Notes under the pieces: model-generated | Database searches by the model: none | The model's input: only the letters and a program-made list of their open reading frames with translations | Told to the model about the DNA's origin: nothing | Program-made: the position numbers and the translations under genes | Shown here: one piece after another, positions 32,848 to 45,647 of the stretch | Position numbering within the stretch: the first letter of the stretch is position 1 | Layout: each line of letters starts with the position of its first letter | Assembly: GCA_033819885.1 (NCBI GenBank) | Contig: JAQYUZ010000031.1 | Span: 62,001 to 126,000, forward strand | Source: Microbotryomycetes sp. JL201 | Lineage: Eukaryota; Basidiomycota; Microbotryomycetes | Direction of reading: 5' to 3' | Length of the DNA stretch: 64,000 nt

Positions 32848-35800
32848 TTAGTAATCACTGTCCTCCTCGTCCGCCGCCGCCGCCTGCTCGCTCGAGCCTC
32901 TCCGACCCGCACGCTTGGCACCACTCCGTTTACTACCCTTCTGCTGCTGCTTTTCAAACATCCTGCGATCGTACTCGTCCTTGTCTTCATGTGTCATGAC
33001 ATGGCACAGCTCGACTTGAACGTTTGCACTGAGCAACACATCGATCCAAACTTTTTGAGTTTCGCTCAAATGGTCACCGGGACCTTTGACCTCGACAAAC
33101 TTGCACACCTTGTCTGAATGGTTCCAGATACTGTACAATCACCCCGTTGGCGTCAGTCGGCTGTTTCTGGACGGAAAAGGACAACCCGAAAAGCGGACCA
33201 AAGGTCTGGAATTCCGCCTACACGGTTCTCATAGTCCTCGCAAAACATGGTCATGATTGGCGCCAAACCTGGACCTCCAATACACTGCGTTGAAGCAGTC
33301 ACGTCAGCTCTGCGCTCAAGCGTCGGACAAAAACTACAACGGCGTAAGCAACCTACGTCCACGATCTCGATCAAGTCCTGCTTTGCATATCGAGACCAGT
33401 TGACTCCGACAGCAAACGTTCCAAGAGGTCTCTCCCTGTCATCCGTTTCTGCCAAAAAGTCGGCTGCTCCACCTTGACGGATGGCCTCGAGGCGTTCATC
33501 AATCAGCGGTCGACGGACTGTAGGATACGAAATCCGGTCAGACAGTGTGACCATGCCTTGCAAGGTGCGATACAGAAAGAAAACCAGAAAAAGGCACACC
33601 AACTGCAAACGCATCCGTCGTCAAGTCGAGCGGACGAGATTGATAGGCCGTCTCGAAAACGCCGTTGACGGGCGCAAATATTATGTCCCAAAAGACGAGC
33701 GTAAACTGATCACGAAACGCGTTCCGTCAGTCCACACAGCGTTCATGAGGGGAAGCGACACGACTTACGATAGTCGTCAGGATTCCATTCTCGGAATGAA
33801 ATCCTTTCCAGCCTTCTTTGACGTATTGCTCTAGTACGAGTTCCTCGACTGAAACTTCTGCTCCGTTACCGGCTTGCCACACGCTCTTGCGTCCCGTCGT
33901 CGGATCGTCCAGCCGTTCACCTTGCATAATCCGCTCGTTTGATTTCCGGAGCGCACCTGAGAATATATGTCGCTCGTCTTTGGGGACGTCGAGCCAAGAC
34001 TCGATGCGCATGATCCGACGTTGCAAAGAAGAGTGGTAAACTGAGAACGGACACAAGGTCAAAACTTTCATGCAGGAAGCAATCACTGAATGTTACCCTG
34101 AACGCGAACGACGTACTCAAATGGGTCGACGGGTCTTGAAGCGCTGTCAAGCACAAGTCGAGCGCTTCCAGCTTGCGCTTTCTTTCGAGCTTTTGCTTGC
34201 GCTTGTCATCAAGGGCGTCGTCGTTTTCTTGACCGAGAGGGTAACGCATCATGACGAGTGCGAGACGGTCGTACCATGCGCCGCGGTTGCCACGTCGGAA
34301 CGAGGTCTGAGCCAGCAGAGCTCGCAGAATCTCGACTTCGCGCTCATGGTCGTGCTGAGAGCGTCAAACAGCTTGTCAATGTCAATGACAAACGATTGTA
34401 CGAGTCTTTTTTTGAGACTGACCAATGTGGCGTAAATACTCGCCGCTTTGTACGCCACGCGTGTTAATGGCCAGCCTGTGTCAACCCAAGTCAGCGTCCA
34501 CATCACTCCAAAGCATGAAGAGAATGGCATCAGTGACCCACCCGGGTGGAACCTCCTTTGGTAGTACAACAACCTCTTTTCAACGTCATCTTGTTCCGCC
34601 TTCATCTCCACCTCGGCCGCTCGACACAACTCTTTCCATACGTCTTCAACCTCTTTGAACAGTCTGACGCCGTCCGAACACATCTTTTCTTTCTCAAGTT
34701 TCTTTTCTTCGGCAGTCTTGGGAAACTTTTTTCGCAAGGCCGCTTGCTCTTTCAAAGCGCTTGCTGACACGGTCGGGCCAGGATTAGGCGAGAATCCCGT
34801 TTCGCCTAGAATGTCTTCAATCTTGCGTTCGACGGCCAAGGCTCTCTCGTATTGCCTCAGCACTTGACGGCTCGGAAAGATGGCGAACGTGCGAGAGACG
34901 ACGTAGTCAGGGTAATGTCGTTTGCCGAACCTGGCGAGCAAACTGGCGACGAACGAGGTCGTATTGTTGGCAGTGTACGTCGTGCGGTGGAACACAAGCG
35001 ACAAGCGATCAAACAAGCTTCTGTAAGCAGGATTCAGTCGAATGACAGGACCTGGACATGTGACAAAGTCAGCAACTTCATTCTTGCGCAGCGCAAGATC
35101 TCGCCTTTGGCTCACCGATCGTCTTGAGCGCCTGCTGCGCAGTCATCGAAGACGCTTTGATGTTATTGCCCTTTGCGTCAAACGAAAGACCGAAACCTGT
35201 CTTTACGTTCTCCTTGCCGTTCCTGCCATTTCGTCCGCGTTTGATAGCTTGAGGCTGTCCAAAAGACAGCATACTTTGATTTGACGTGCGTAATAAAGCT
35301 TGAGTCCATTCTCGTCGTGTGCCCCGACCTGGATTGACTTTCATACGTTTGCCGAGCGACACGAGCTCATCAATCGTCAAAAGGTTTAATACGGTCTCGG
35401 GGTCTTCTTCCTGCAAGAGAAATTCTTTGTCAAGAGCGAGCCTTGTCAAGTCGCCCTCTCCGTCGTCATCATCCGCATCGACCGTCATAATTGATCTTGT
35501 CAAGCGCGTTTTGGGTGCGGCGTCTTTGACTTGAGGTTCGTCCAGGTCCTCGTCATCGTCGTCGCCCGTCAGATCGATGAAATTCGAGTTTTTCTCAACA
35601 CTATCCTTCTCCTCCTTTTTGATCGATCCTGGTGCATGTGGTTTGGCGTCTGTATCGTCTTGGGCAGGTGGCGTAAAAACAATCTCGCGACACAAGTCTT
35701 GACAAGTTAGAGCGACGTCTTTGACGTCCGTCTCATAACCGATGTTGGATTGCCTGATCCAAGCGTCTTTTCGCAAGTATAATTTCACGAATAGGTACCG

Positions 35801-36227
35801 ACTCGAGTCTGTTCTCATCCAAATCCATCAAAAAAAAGTCAGCAGCCTGTTTGAGCGCTCGAGAACAAACGCAACTAGACTGACAGTCACCGTGTTTCAG
35901 CCTGTTGAGCGCGTGCAACTCATTTCCACTAAACAAAAAGCTTTCGTTTGCGAGAACCTGGTCGATCAATTCGTCTACAGCTTGAACATAATATGACACT
36001 CTGCGCTCGGGACTCAATTTGTCGTCCAACTGGGCATCCGTCACGCTCGGTGCCGGGGGCGACTCGCTTGGAGACTTGGAATCGTGGTCACGGTAAGGTG
36101 TTCGTGGAGGCGTTGAAGCTGGCGGGAGCTGTGGTCGAGGCAAAAGCCTAGCGCGAGGCGACGGCGTTGCAGACACCGTGCGCGCCCGCTTGACCGGTCT
36201 CTCGTCCCCGTCGACGTTGTCCATCAT
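32848..36227 (-). CDS. FAN1: FAN1-type structure-specific nuclease
   Basis: FAN1 repairs DNA interstrand crosslinks by cutting 5' flaps. The N-terminal part (MMDNVDGDERPVKRAR onward) is disordered and lacks an obvious UBZ finger. SRYLFVKLYLRKDAWIRQSN and LLTIDELVSLGKRMKV mark the SAP-like region. GPVIRLNPAYRSLFDRLSLV begins the central domain. The helical TPR-like middle part follows, with LALVMMRY-type blocks in several exons (ALDDKRKQKLERKRKLEALD). The C-terminal VRR-NUC domain has GGIPDL, then an intron, then KFVEVKGPGDHLSETQKVW and VELCHVM. The catalytic Asp and ExK residues are intact. A Lys/Arg-rich tail and an acidic end (DEEDSDY) follow. The start is the first ATG after a non-ATG open stretch. 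At least six introns are predicted. Confidence 0.9.
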
Positions 36228-36443
36228 CGAGTGACGCGCGATCGCTCCGTGACACTGAACACGGCGGGCAAAAGGTCGGTTCGACGCGTCGACGCGCGCA
36301 AGGCCAATTTTCAAGTAATTCAAGACATGGGATTTCCGGGGCGACAAGTGAAATTAGAAGGTGTGATAGGATGTCAAATCATGTGGTGTACAAAGTCTGG
36401 GCACTAGTTAGTGGGTATCTGCCCCTCTCAAAAAACCGTTCAG

Positions 36444-38514
36444 TCAACATTGGTTGCCGTACTTTTTCTCGGACGGATTGGAAGGAATCCATCCGTATTG
36501 GAGACCTTTCTGGTAAGACCAGTCTTCACTCTGCTTGGACTCTGTCTTCCACGTCCAGTAGATCCACCCTATACCTTCTGTAACCCGATGAAATGAGCGA
36601 CGTTGTTAGCCTTCATCACGCGTCACGCGCCAAGAGAGGATGAAAGCAACTGACGCTCGTACACGCTCGTTTGTACCTCGTACATCCTCCGTAGAATTTG
36701 CTTGTACCCGCTCGAGAACCTTGAACTGTCGCCCGTCTTTGAACTGCAGAAGCCAATGTAGGACGAGCCAGGGAACGTGCCGTCGTATCTTGATCCCCAT
36801 CCGATCCCTTTCTGCTTGTCGTAAGCACTGTAAGCGACGCCTGGAATTTTTTGACTGTCCCGCACAGGCCCCGATAGGTCAGCGTTCCCGTGTCGAACGA
36901 TGCGAAGCTAGGATCACACGCGACTGACGAGCAATCGGTCGGGGCGCTCGTCCATTCACCGATCATAGGCCTGTGACCACCCGCGGCGTTCTGCTTCATC
37001 ATGTCCGAGAATCCACAATAGTATCTGACTCGTTGGTCCGTGTTGAGCGTGATCAAATAATTGTCTGCGATGGGCACTTTGTGAGCATTTGCAGCTTGGA
37101 GACTGTCGACCGCCACGAGTCGATGACTGACCAAAGACAGAGTAAATGTGCTGGTCCGTATACACTTTCGCCTTGTCCGTCATGAAACCGCGCCAGTACC
37201 CTGAACCTTTGAAGCCATCGCTGATCGAGAACATCAAGTTTGAAGTAGATCCAGAAGACGGGTATCTGACAATATCATACGTGTCTCTGTAGAACTGCGG
37301 GATCACGGCGAGCACGTCGGAATATTCTCCGTACGGCTCGTTAACGGGTTCTGCGCACGACAGGTAGCAGCGTCAGGATCGTACAACCGACGTTCCATCG
37401 CCAAGAATGACCACGTACGAATGGCTGTGACGATATTCTTGAATTCTGCCTGAGTAAACTTGGAAACGAGCGCTTGCAGCACTTGTTTCGTTCGCGCCAA
37501 ATTTGTTGAACTCGGCCATGCGAGCTTGTCGCCCATCTGACGTTGCTGCCCTGAGTTGTCCCACGGATTTTGGGCTCCAGGTGCGCCGTGCAGATCGACC
37601 TGCCAAGAGCACAAACGTGTGAGCTTGACCGACCGGTTCGCCATCGCCGGGGCGAGATCGCTCTCACCAAGACTCTGATGCCGTTCCTGCCCGCCCACCT
37701 GACGGCCCACGTCAGATAGTACAGAATACCGGTCGAGATATAAGGTTCGCCAAACGTATTGATCGCCCAAAATGGGACAGGTATTCTCACGTGGTTCAAA
37801 CCTGCAGCCTTGATCGCTTTCAAGTCCGACTCTGTGATGAACGTCTTGTAGTGGTTAACCAGCTTTGTTTGCAATGCCTTGCGGTCCGTGGTGTATTTGC
37901 AAAGCGTGTATTGATCGACAACACGCGAATCTTGCTTGTGAGCAGATTGGAACATGCCAGGTGTAATGAACGGCTCGAGCAATAGCCAGCCTCCAAGACC
38001 TGACAATGTGCGAATTTGTTTTGTACATGTCAGCATACTGTCATGTTGCGTTTGTCTGTGCGCGTTGCGCATGGATCGCCCGCGCGCGGTTCACGTTGGC
38101 CAGACCAAGCTCGCAAGACTCACTGACGCCTCTGACCTTGGTCCTTTGGTAATCAAACTCTGTCCCGAGCGCCCTCTTGTCCAACCTGGACTCGTCAGAC
38201 CCATCGCGCGCCTGGCGCGGATCTTGAATCAACTCTTTGCCAAACTCTTGCTCTAGTTTTGCGACGTCAACGTTCAGCAAGTCATTGAACAAGTCTAGGC
38301 CTCGTTTGTACTCTTGTTCGAGGTCCACAAGCGACGCGTCACTAGCGTCTTGGTGAGCGTGTTTGTGCTGTTGGCTCGTCGTCGTTCCGAAGATCGAGGC
38401 ATGCGCGTGGTGTCGCATCCCCATTGACTGTCGATGTTGGGCCAGAGCGTCATGGTTGAACGAATGACAAGACACGACTGTCGCCAATGCGACCGCGGCC
38501 CACGCGTGCCTCAT
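36444..38514 (-). CDS. Secreted exo-beta-1,3-glucanase (GH5)
   Basis: This enzyme trims beta-1,3-glucan in the cell wall. The signal peptide is MRHAWAAVALATVVSC, followed by a His-rich propeptide (QHRQSMGMRHHAHAS) with a KR site before the mature start. Exon joining gives KVRGVSLGGWLLLEPFITPG, the family start. Other hallmarks are GLNHVRIPVPFWAINTF, VDLHGAPGAQNPWDNSG, VNEPYGEYSD with the acid/base Glu, DQHIYSVF, and MIGEWTSAPTDC with the nucleophile Glu. The end reads GWIYWTWKTESKQSEDWSYQ and then YGWIPSNPSEKKYGNQC. Seven or more introns are predicted. Both catalytic Glu residues are present, so it is likely active. The subfamily looks like the yeast EXG1 type. Confidence 0.93.
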
Positions 38515-38650
38515 TGCGGAACGTGGTCAAGGCTGATCACGCACATGTGCGCGCGGGCGCGTCTCCGGAAGCGCGCTCGGTTCCCGCTCAAGCCCACCCA
38601 AGCCCGCCCAAGCAGAAGAAAAAATACAAAGCAGGACACAAGACTCTATT

Positions 38651-41311
38651 TTATACAACACTGACATCCTCGTCACTCATACTGCCCTTGCGCTTCTTTG
38701 TAGCCCTCACGCTTGTACTGCCCCCAAAACTTGCGCAAGATTTCAGATGCCTGTTCAACTGGTCGCTCCTTCCAAACGCCTTGCCGCATCCCTCGCAAAC
38801 ATGCTTCTTGTCCCCTCGATGAGTCCTGACATGTTTCGACAAGTTTGAGCTTTCACTGAAACTCGCTTGACATCCTTCGACGGGACACTTGAACGGCTTG
38901 TCGCCAGTGTGAGTACCTTTGAATACGCGTAACATGCACACGGCGCAACATGTCAGCACCACGCCCACGCAAGATGGAAAGCTTCGATACGACTGACGCA
39001 TGTGAATCGTCAAGCCTGAAGCGATCGCAAAACTCTTGTCGCAGCCTGGGAACGTGCACTTGTAGGGTTTCTCCTGAGTGTGCACTCGCATGTGCTTGTT
39101 GTGTACGACGAAACATAGTCATCAGCAGCATCCTGAAACCCTCCCGGACCGTAAAAACTCACTTGGGTGAGCGTCAAACTCTCCGAAAACGACTTTCCAC
39201 AAATTTGACATGTAAACGGTTTATCGCCTGTTTCGATTGACCAGGACAGTATCAAATCAGTCAAGCACAAACCTGCAACGCAATGACGGAGGACTGACCA
39301 GTATGCGTTTGCAAATGTCTCATAATCTTTTGCCTTTGTGCAAACCCTTTCAAGTTTCGTTCTTCTTGGTCTTTGTCGCCATCTTGTTTCAAACCTCGTT
39401 CACATCCCCTCCATTCGCACACGTACCACTTTTTACCACTACCGACATGGTCGTGGCTCAGATGGTGCATCAAGTCGGCGCTCGAGTTGAAAGTCATTTG
39501 GCAATCTGACCACTGACACATGTGAACCTCGGTCGAACAGTCGGAAACGGGCGGTACGATGGGGTCGACAGTCGTCAGAGAGTCTTCAACAGGCGTTGTG
39601 GAGACGGACGATGGTTTTGACGCGTTAACGCCGTAAGGATGCGTGTGAACGATTCCTGCTGAATCTCGATGAGACCGCCGATGATGATGGTGGTGATGGT
39701 GGCTGTGGTTGCGATGAACACCGGAAGTATGAGAATGTTGTTTCTGTTCCATCATTTGCCTGGCAGAATACGGTGAACGATGCGCCGTAGATCGAGTTGC
39801 GCGGTCATGAGAGTGTGGCCAGTGAGGTTGAATCAAGCCGCCATGAGCACTTGCAGCATGTACCAGACTTGAAGTCAACGTCAAAGCAACTTGAGGATCG
39901 AGTTTGGCCAGATGATCTTCGAGCAGTTGTTTGATGATGGTAGTTGTCGTCAGTAACTGCTGCTGCTCACGCTGTTCGCTTGTCGGCAAAACTTGCGGAG
40001 CGCCAGGTGATAGAGCGGGCGTGGCCGTTCCGGAAGCGGCTGGTGACATCCAGGCCGAGTGTTGACTAGGCTGCGAACGAAACGCAGGCTGTTGCTGTTG
40101 CTGAGGATTCACCACCGGTAACAAGTTTGAACTCAACCTCGTAGCCAAAGTTGCCAAGTCAAACACGTCAGCCGGCGATTGAGGAATCAGATGGGTCATG
40201 TGATCACGATTGACGTGTTGAATGAGCTCGTTGCTCGAGCCAAACGCAGCCGGACAATCTGACCACCGACATGGATACAACAGGTGCGTCGAGGTTGGAT
40301 CTGCTTGGAACGGAATGATTGGTGGTTGCGATGGTCCTGCGGTGGGCGCAAAAGGATACTTGTACGAAGAAGCGGACGGGCCGGAAGGCTGTAGCGAAGC
40401 TGGAATGGCCAGGTTTGTCGCTTGCAGGGTACTCGGGGCAGATGGTATCCACTGTTGCAATCCCAGATCAAAGGGCAAAGTAGGATGAGCTGACTGATGT
40501 AGGTTGTGCTGCACGGGGTCCCAAGTCTCTGGATGTTGCTGCAGCTCTGGAAGGCAGCAGCAGCAGTTGAGCTGGAGGCAAGGAGAAAGCACGTTTGCTT
40601 GTGAGCACGAGCGAGAGTATAAGAAATGAGTACCGATAGAGCGTGAAAAGCACTGACAATCTCTTGCACAGTTTTTTCGTCCAGCCCTTTGAACAACTCC
40701 TCGATGCCTTTGGTCGAGTCCAAGTCGATAGTGCTGGCTTGTGCCGACGAATCAAGGTCAGTGTCAGACGCCATCGACCAGTCTGACGAGCGGATGCAGT
40801 CTGGGCAGTCGGTCGCTAGCGCAGGAGCGTCCGTGTCGCATACTGTGGCGTTCAAAGGCGTGAGCAGGCCTAGTTCGCGACCGAAGTCGAAACATTCCGA
40901 GTCAACGCAGCATTCGAGGTGGTGATGCTGCTTCGAAGACGGTGAGGAGCAAGACGTGAATGAGGTTGATCTGGTCCTGGTGTGGGTCGTGCTCTCGTCT
41001 GTCGTTGGTGTTCCGCCGAGGCAGTCTTTGCAGTTGCCCATGGCAGTATTGACTGCCGGAATGCATTCTGGACCGCAAGCGTCGGTAGCCAAATTGTTCT
41101 GTGCGCGCTGATCCGGCTGATTGACGCGCATCTCGAGCGGGAGGCAGTCCGCATCCTCGCAGCAGAACGCCAACACCATCGAGCGCGGACTGAGGAGGTT
41201 GGAAGCGCACGCGAGATCATCTGAAAGACCTTGCGGAGACTTTGAGGCGCCTGTCCCTGTCGGCGGCGGCGCGCATGCCGTACAAGCCTCGAGCGAAAGC
41301 CCGCCGGCCAT
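38651..41311 (-). CDS. Zap1-like zinc-responsive C2H2 transcription factor
   Basis: Zap1/ZafA proteins activate zinc uptake genes when zinc is low. The N-terminal exon is rich in Cys and His (CTACAPPP, CCEDADC, CGPEC, CCVDSEC, CPDC), which suits metal sensing. Two atypical fingers come first: CRWSDCPAAFGSSNELIQHV, then MCQWSDCQMTFNSSADLMHH. A His-run (HSHHHHHHHRRSH) lies between them. YVCEWRGCERG starts the main array. It continues with FTCQICGKSFSESLTLTQ, YKCTFPGCDKSFAIASGLTI, FKCPVEGCQASFSESSNLSK and HVCEGCGKAFGRSDQLNRHL. This order (a finger pair, then a five-finger block ending NESSNLSKH-like) mirrors Zap1. The identity is strong by layout, but regulation by zinc is inferred. The ATG start is at 41311. 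Confidence 0.85.
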
Positions 41312-41593
41312 GCCCCCTTGCAGAGCCGCACGACAGCACAGTCACGATTGCGTGGGCGAGTAGTTCGGTCTGAGACGCAATAGTCGGTCGCCTGCCTCTT
41401 CTCCCAGTGGTTCCGCCTTGGGTGCCTGGACGTGGCGAGAGGCAAACGATCACGCCAAAAGATTTGATAACCTCGAGGGTCCTCGCTCGAGCAAAGATGG
41501 CGTCGACGCTTGGCTGTGCAGCAACAGCCCCCGCTTGTGCTTGTTGCAACATTCCAATGACACCACAAGGATCGCTACTACGGTCACCTATCA

Positions 41594-42547
41594 TCACCAC
41601 TCAAAGTCGAGCAGATCGCGCACGCCATCGACAACAACTCCATACTGATCACTATCCTCGTTGCCGCCCTCGGCAGTCGTGCGCATGTCTAGGAATCGCG
41701 TCCATAGATTGTGCTGCTCATTGCGCTGCCGGGCCAACCTGCCGCAGATTGGATCGTGAGCAGGTGGCGGCTGAATGTATTCTTTTGCCGTAGAGCTTGC
41801 TCCTCGGTGCAACTTTTCTGCCAGCTGCTTGGATCGTCACAAGGATACATCATCAAGATTAAATCGCTGGCGAACGAACCTGAGCAGACGCTGTACAACT
41901 GACCATGTGCGACCTGTCCGAGGCAAAGTTGTCCAAGAACGCGGTGGCGGGTACGATTCTGAAACGACTACAACGATTGAATCGGTTCAGATGCCTTCAA
42001 TGGAGGCATGGGACCAAGCAGAAACATGCGAGAACAAGGACCGCCTGACTCACCTCTCCAGGTTTCGAGGCAAGAACCCCTGCTCAAACAAATCAGGTCT
42101 GAATGACTCGTTCACGTATCGTGTCAATGCCGTCGGATTCTCCAGTAAAGAGTCGGCGTCTCTGACGATGACTGTTGCTCTGTGTGAACTCGTCGCGTGG
42201 CGTTCTGTCACCGCCTCTGTTTCTGCTCGCATCGCTGTGCTGCTTGATGGCGGCATGAGTACGGACACGGCAAACACGTGATAGTCCCATATGACGGCGT
42301 TGAGTTGTTGGGGACCTCGCGTCGAGGCCGATTGTTGAAACAAGACGCAAGCGTGATCATTGTTTGACACAAACACGGCGTAGTGTCTCTCGTCATCCTT
42401 TGTGACTCGCTCAGCGGTGTCCGAACATTCTTGTCGCAGTGAAATGGGGTTGACGAGTAGGTTCAGCAAGGCGTAGACGTTCTCCTCGCAATAGCATCGG
42501 GTGTACGGGGCATACTCTGTGTCATGAGCGGGCTCGCCTGGTACCAT
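41594..42547 (-). CDS. NTAQ1: N-terminal glutamine amidohydrolase (NTAQ1)
   Basis: NTAQ1 converts N-terminal Gln to Glu and so feeds proteins into the Arg/N-degron pathway. The ATG at 42547 gives MVPGEPAH and then YAPYTRCYCEENVYALL, with the catalytic Cys. YAVFVSNNDHACVLFQQ and VIWDYHVFAV hold the catalytic His region. A later exon has VRDADSLLENPTALTRYVNE, matching the YDLDTVLPFP block with its Asp. VPATAFLDNFASDRSHM is the conserved helix, and the last exon has YIQPPPAHDPI and ends VRDLLDFEW. All three catalytic positions seem present. The start is 190 nt from the divergent VPS72 start. Budding yeast lacks this enzyme and uses the unrelated NTA1, so its presence here is notable. Confidence 0.88.
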
Positions 42548-42736
42548 GACTTGCCCAGTCCCTGTGTGACATGAGTGGAAGAGTGATGAGAGGCGGTAAA
42601 TGCCAAAATGGACAAAAGCTGAGCGTCCTGGCGTTTGATCACACGCCAAACAGGCTTACAAACACCCCGGGCGACCTTTGCCCCTTGCGAGCACAATTAG
42701 ACTGCTCTCAAGAGGCTGCACGTCATACCCGAAACC

Positions 42737-45529
42737 ATGGCGACGACTCGTACACGGAGAACCAGTGCGCGAGCACGCTCGAGCTCATCAGCCGCGGGCC
42801 AGGATGACGCACACGCCGAAGACGGCGACAGCAACGGACACGAGGCAAGTCCAAAAGCTGCTCGACCTGCTCGCAGTCGAGCACGAGCGCGTCTAGGCCG
42901 ACGAGACGAGATCGAGTCTGGAGATGAGCACGAGCAACCACAGGACGACGATGCTGGTGACAATGACAGCGAGCAAGAATCAGAGCAAGACGAGTCCTCT
43001 GAAGAAGAAGAGTACGTCGAACCTGCCTTGCTCAGCAGGAGCCGGCGAGCAAACGCAGGCAGCCGCATGCAACAGCTCATTCAGGACGAACAAATGGGCG
43101 CTCAAGAAGCCAAGCAACTATCCGCTGCGGCAGAAGACGACGAGATATTCAAAGAAGAAGAAGGGGATGTCGACTTTGAGACAAAGGGTGAGACTGACAC
43201 GCCAAGCCCGGACATGGTCGACAGGTCGAGCTCACGCCACTGCCGATGACACACAGCCGAGGAAAAGGACGAATTTGATTCAGACTTTGGATCGACAGAC
43301 TCGGACGATGATCAAGACGATGACGACGAGGACGAACAAGGTCCGGGCAAACGCAAAGTTCGCAAAACAAGAGCTGTCCGTGCCCTTGTACTCATGATAT
43401 TTGTCCCTGACTTGTCATGCTGACATGACAGCTGTCACAGGTTGACGACGATGATGAGGAGGGTCGCAGTAAGAAACGAAAAAAAGTCGCTCACAAGCCA
43501 TTCATTCCCTCGTTCGCCAATCAGACGAAATACGCCGCACGACAACGACAGCGTGAGCAACAACAGCAAGCTCTCGCATCTTCTCATGCCATCGGTGACG
43601 GTTCATCGGTCGGAGACGAGGTCGCGCCGCCATCAAATCGACCATACAGGCCGCGACCTGGAATCGATCCAGCTTCAGCGTTTGCAGCACCTCAGCGAGA
43701 GAGCGCAAGGAAAAGTGCGGTACAATTCAAAGAAGTCGTCCAACAAAGACTCGAAGAGAGCGAGAAACGCAGGGTGAGCCCAAGTCAATGCACGCATTCT
43801 TTCGTCAATGCTCTTTGCCTGACTACGACTCTTGTGAACCAAATGACAGGCTGCCGTTGCTAAACAAATCAAGAAACAATCAAAATCCCTAACTCAGGCC
43901 GACTTGATAGCTGAAGCCCTCGAAACTGAAGAAGTAAACAGGGCGTCACTGTTGGCGTTTTATGCTGCCGAAGAAGATCGGAGAGCTGCTGACAAGATCG
44001 CCGGCATGAGGTACGAAATCATCGGACCCAAGTTGACGTTCCTCAGTCGCGTCGAGAGCGATCAGCCAGAAGGTCAACAGGCCGATGAGGATGAGGATGG
44101 GACGGTGCGAGCCCAGGCTGGAGCGGACGGGAAACGACGATCAGACCGAGCTGGCGGCAAATCGCCGTTGAAAATGCAGAGTGGCAGAAGAAGGTTGATA
44201 CAAGTCATTGGAGAAGCTGGACGTGAAAACTTTGACAGGTCAAGTCAGGTCAAAGCGGCGAGAGAAGCCGCCAAGGCGGCGGCAGAGGCGGACGGCGTTG
44301 CTGTGCCAGACAAGATTGTCGAGCTAGACAGAGCATCAGGCTCTGAGCGTGGCGAGGCTGACTCTGCTGCAGAGCAAGTCACAGGCGAGAATGAAGAAGC
44401 ACAAGGTAACGAACTCGAATCGACGGGTAGCAAACGCCCGGCGCGGAAGACTGAGAACGACGCGCATACTCGCAACTACCTCATCTTCGGCGCGTTTGAC
44501 GATGTGTCTCGAGCTGACGAGCTTGGAGCCTTGTTTGGCAATCACTGTGACTGGTCCAAACGAATTCTCGAGCCGTTGGCGGAAGGTACGAACGGGCCTG
44601 TTCCCCTTGGCGAGGTCAAACTCATTTTTTCTTTCCGTATGACGCTAGATAAGCGACATCCAGTTTGTCCCATCACCGGCCTCAAGGCGCGCTATATCGA
44701 ACCGCGAACGGGTACGCCATATGCCACCGCCGAAGCATACCGCACCATTGTCGCGATCGCGTCGTCTCTTGAGCAGACGACGGACGTCCCTCGTAACCAA
44801 GCAGAGCAACTTTGTCCTTTCGTGTTTACGAGTACTCGACCAAGGAGGTACAAGCCCGCTCCCCTTAACGAGTTTGGTGATCCAGCTGTGCCAGGAGAAC
44901 TCGTTGCTTCTCAATCGATGCTGGAACCAGCTGTTTCCGCTCAAGAACCGACGTACTACGTTCCACAAGTTGATGTGTACGAGGATGACGGCGTGGGTGC
45001 GTTCGTTGGCATGACCGGTATCGGTTTATGGTCGACTATCGAAACTCAACGACGCAAAGTTGGTGTCGGTTTGTACGGAGGATATGACCAGATTGGAGGA
45101 GAAGATGAACGAAATTTCTTCGTGCGTGGGGAAATGGGAGAGAGTAGTGCTGGAACGAGCTCGAGGAAAGGAAGGAGAAGGAGTGAAAATGTGATCGAGC
45201 AGAATCCTTACGAGAGGGATTATGGTACCGGTCCTTTGAGGAGCTCGAGAAGAAGATCCAGAGTACGCTTTCGATTGATTCGTTGAGAGTCACTCTTCTC
45301 TCTCTCTTGCGCCGTCGAGCTGATCACTCGAGTTGAACAGGGTGGCGTCCAGGACGAGGTCGACTCGAGTTCTCTTCCTGCCCGTGCAGTCCCGACGGAA
45401 TCGGTTGTCGATTCAGCTCAAGATAACGTACACGACGATGCGAAACGTGCCAGACCTCCTCGGCGGTCGGCTGCACGTAAAAAGGCTTCATACGACGATG
45501 ACGGCAACGATGACGATCAAATGATGTGA
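42737..45529 (+). CDS. SWC2: SWR1 complex subunit VPS72/YL1/SWC2
   Basis: SWC2 binds the H2A.Z-H2B dimer for the SWR1 remodeller. The N-terminal region is basic then acidic, with EEEEYVEPALLSRSRRANAG and SRMQQLIQDE followed by EIFKEEEGDVDFETKA. After an intron comes EEKDEFDSDFGSTDSDDD, the H2A.Z-binding segment. The middle has LTQADLIAEALETEEVNRAS and AAEEDRRA. The C-terminal YL1_C domain has DKRHPVCPITGLKARYIEPR and GTPYATAEAYRTI, preceded by LFGNHCDWSKRILEP. A last exon encodes GGVQDEVDSSSLPARAVP and an acidic end, NDDDQMM. The intron before that exon starts right after RRSR. The gene lies divergent to NTAQ1 and convergent with the small membrane-protein gene. Confidence 0.93.
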
Positions 45530-45647
45530 TTTGTGTTTGCACCGATGACTTTCTTTTTTTCTCAGAACGATTTGTTGTCACACATTACACAGAATTTGGA
45601 TTTACGAAAGGGACACGACACTTGACATCTCCAGTCATGTCTGGCGC

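Noticed and set aside
42050-42649. A longer NTAQ1 N-terminus starting at 42649
   Set aside because: The first codon there is TTG. The ATG at 42547 gives a compact protein that starts right before the conserved catalytic block.
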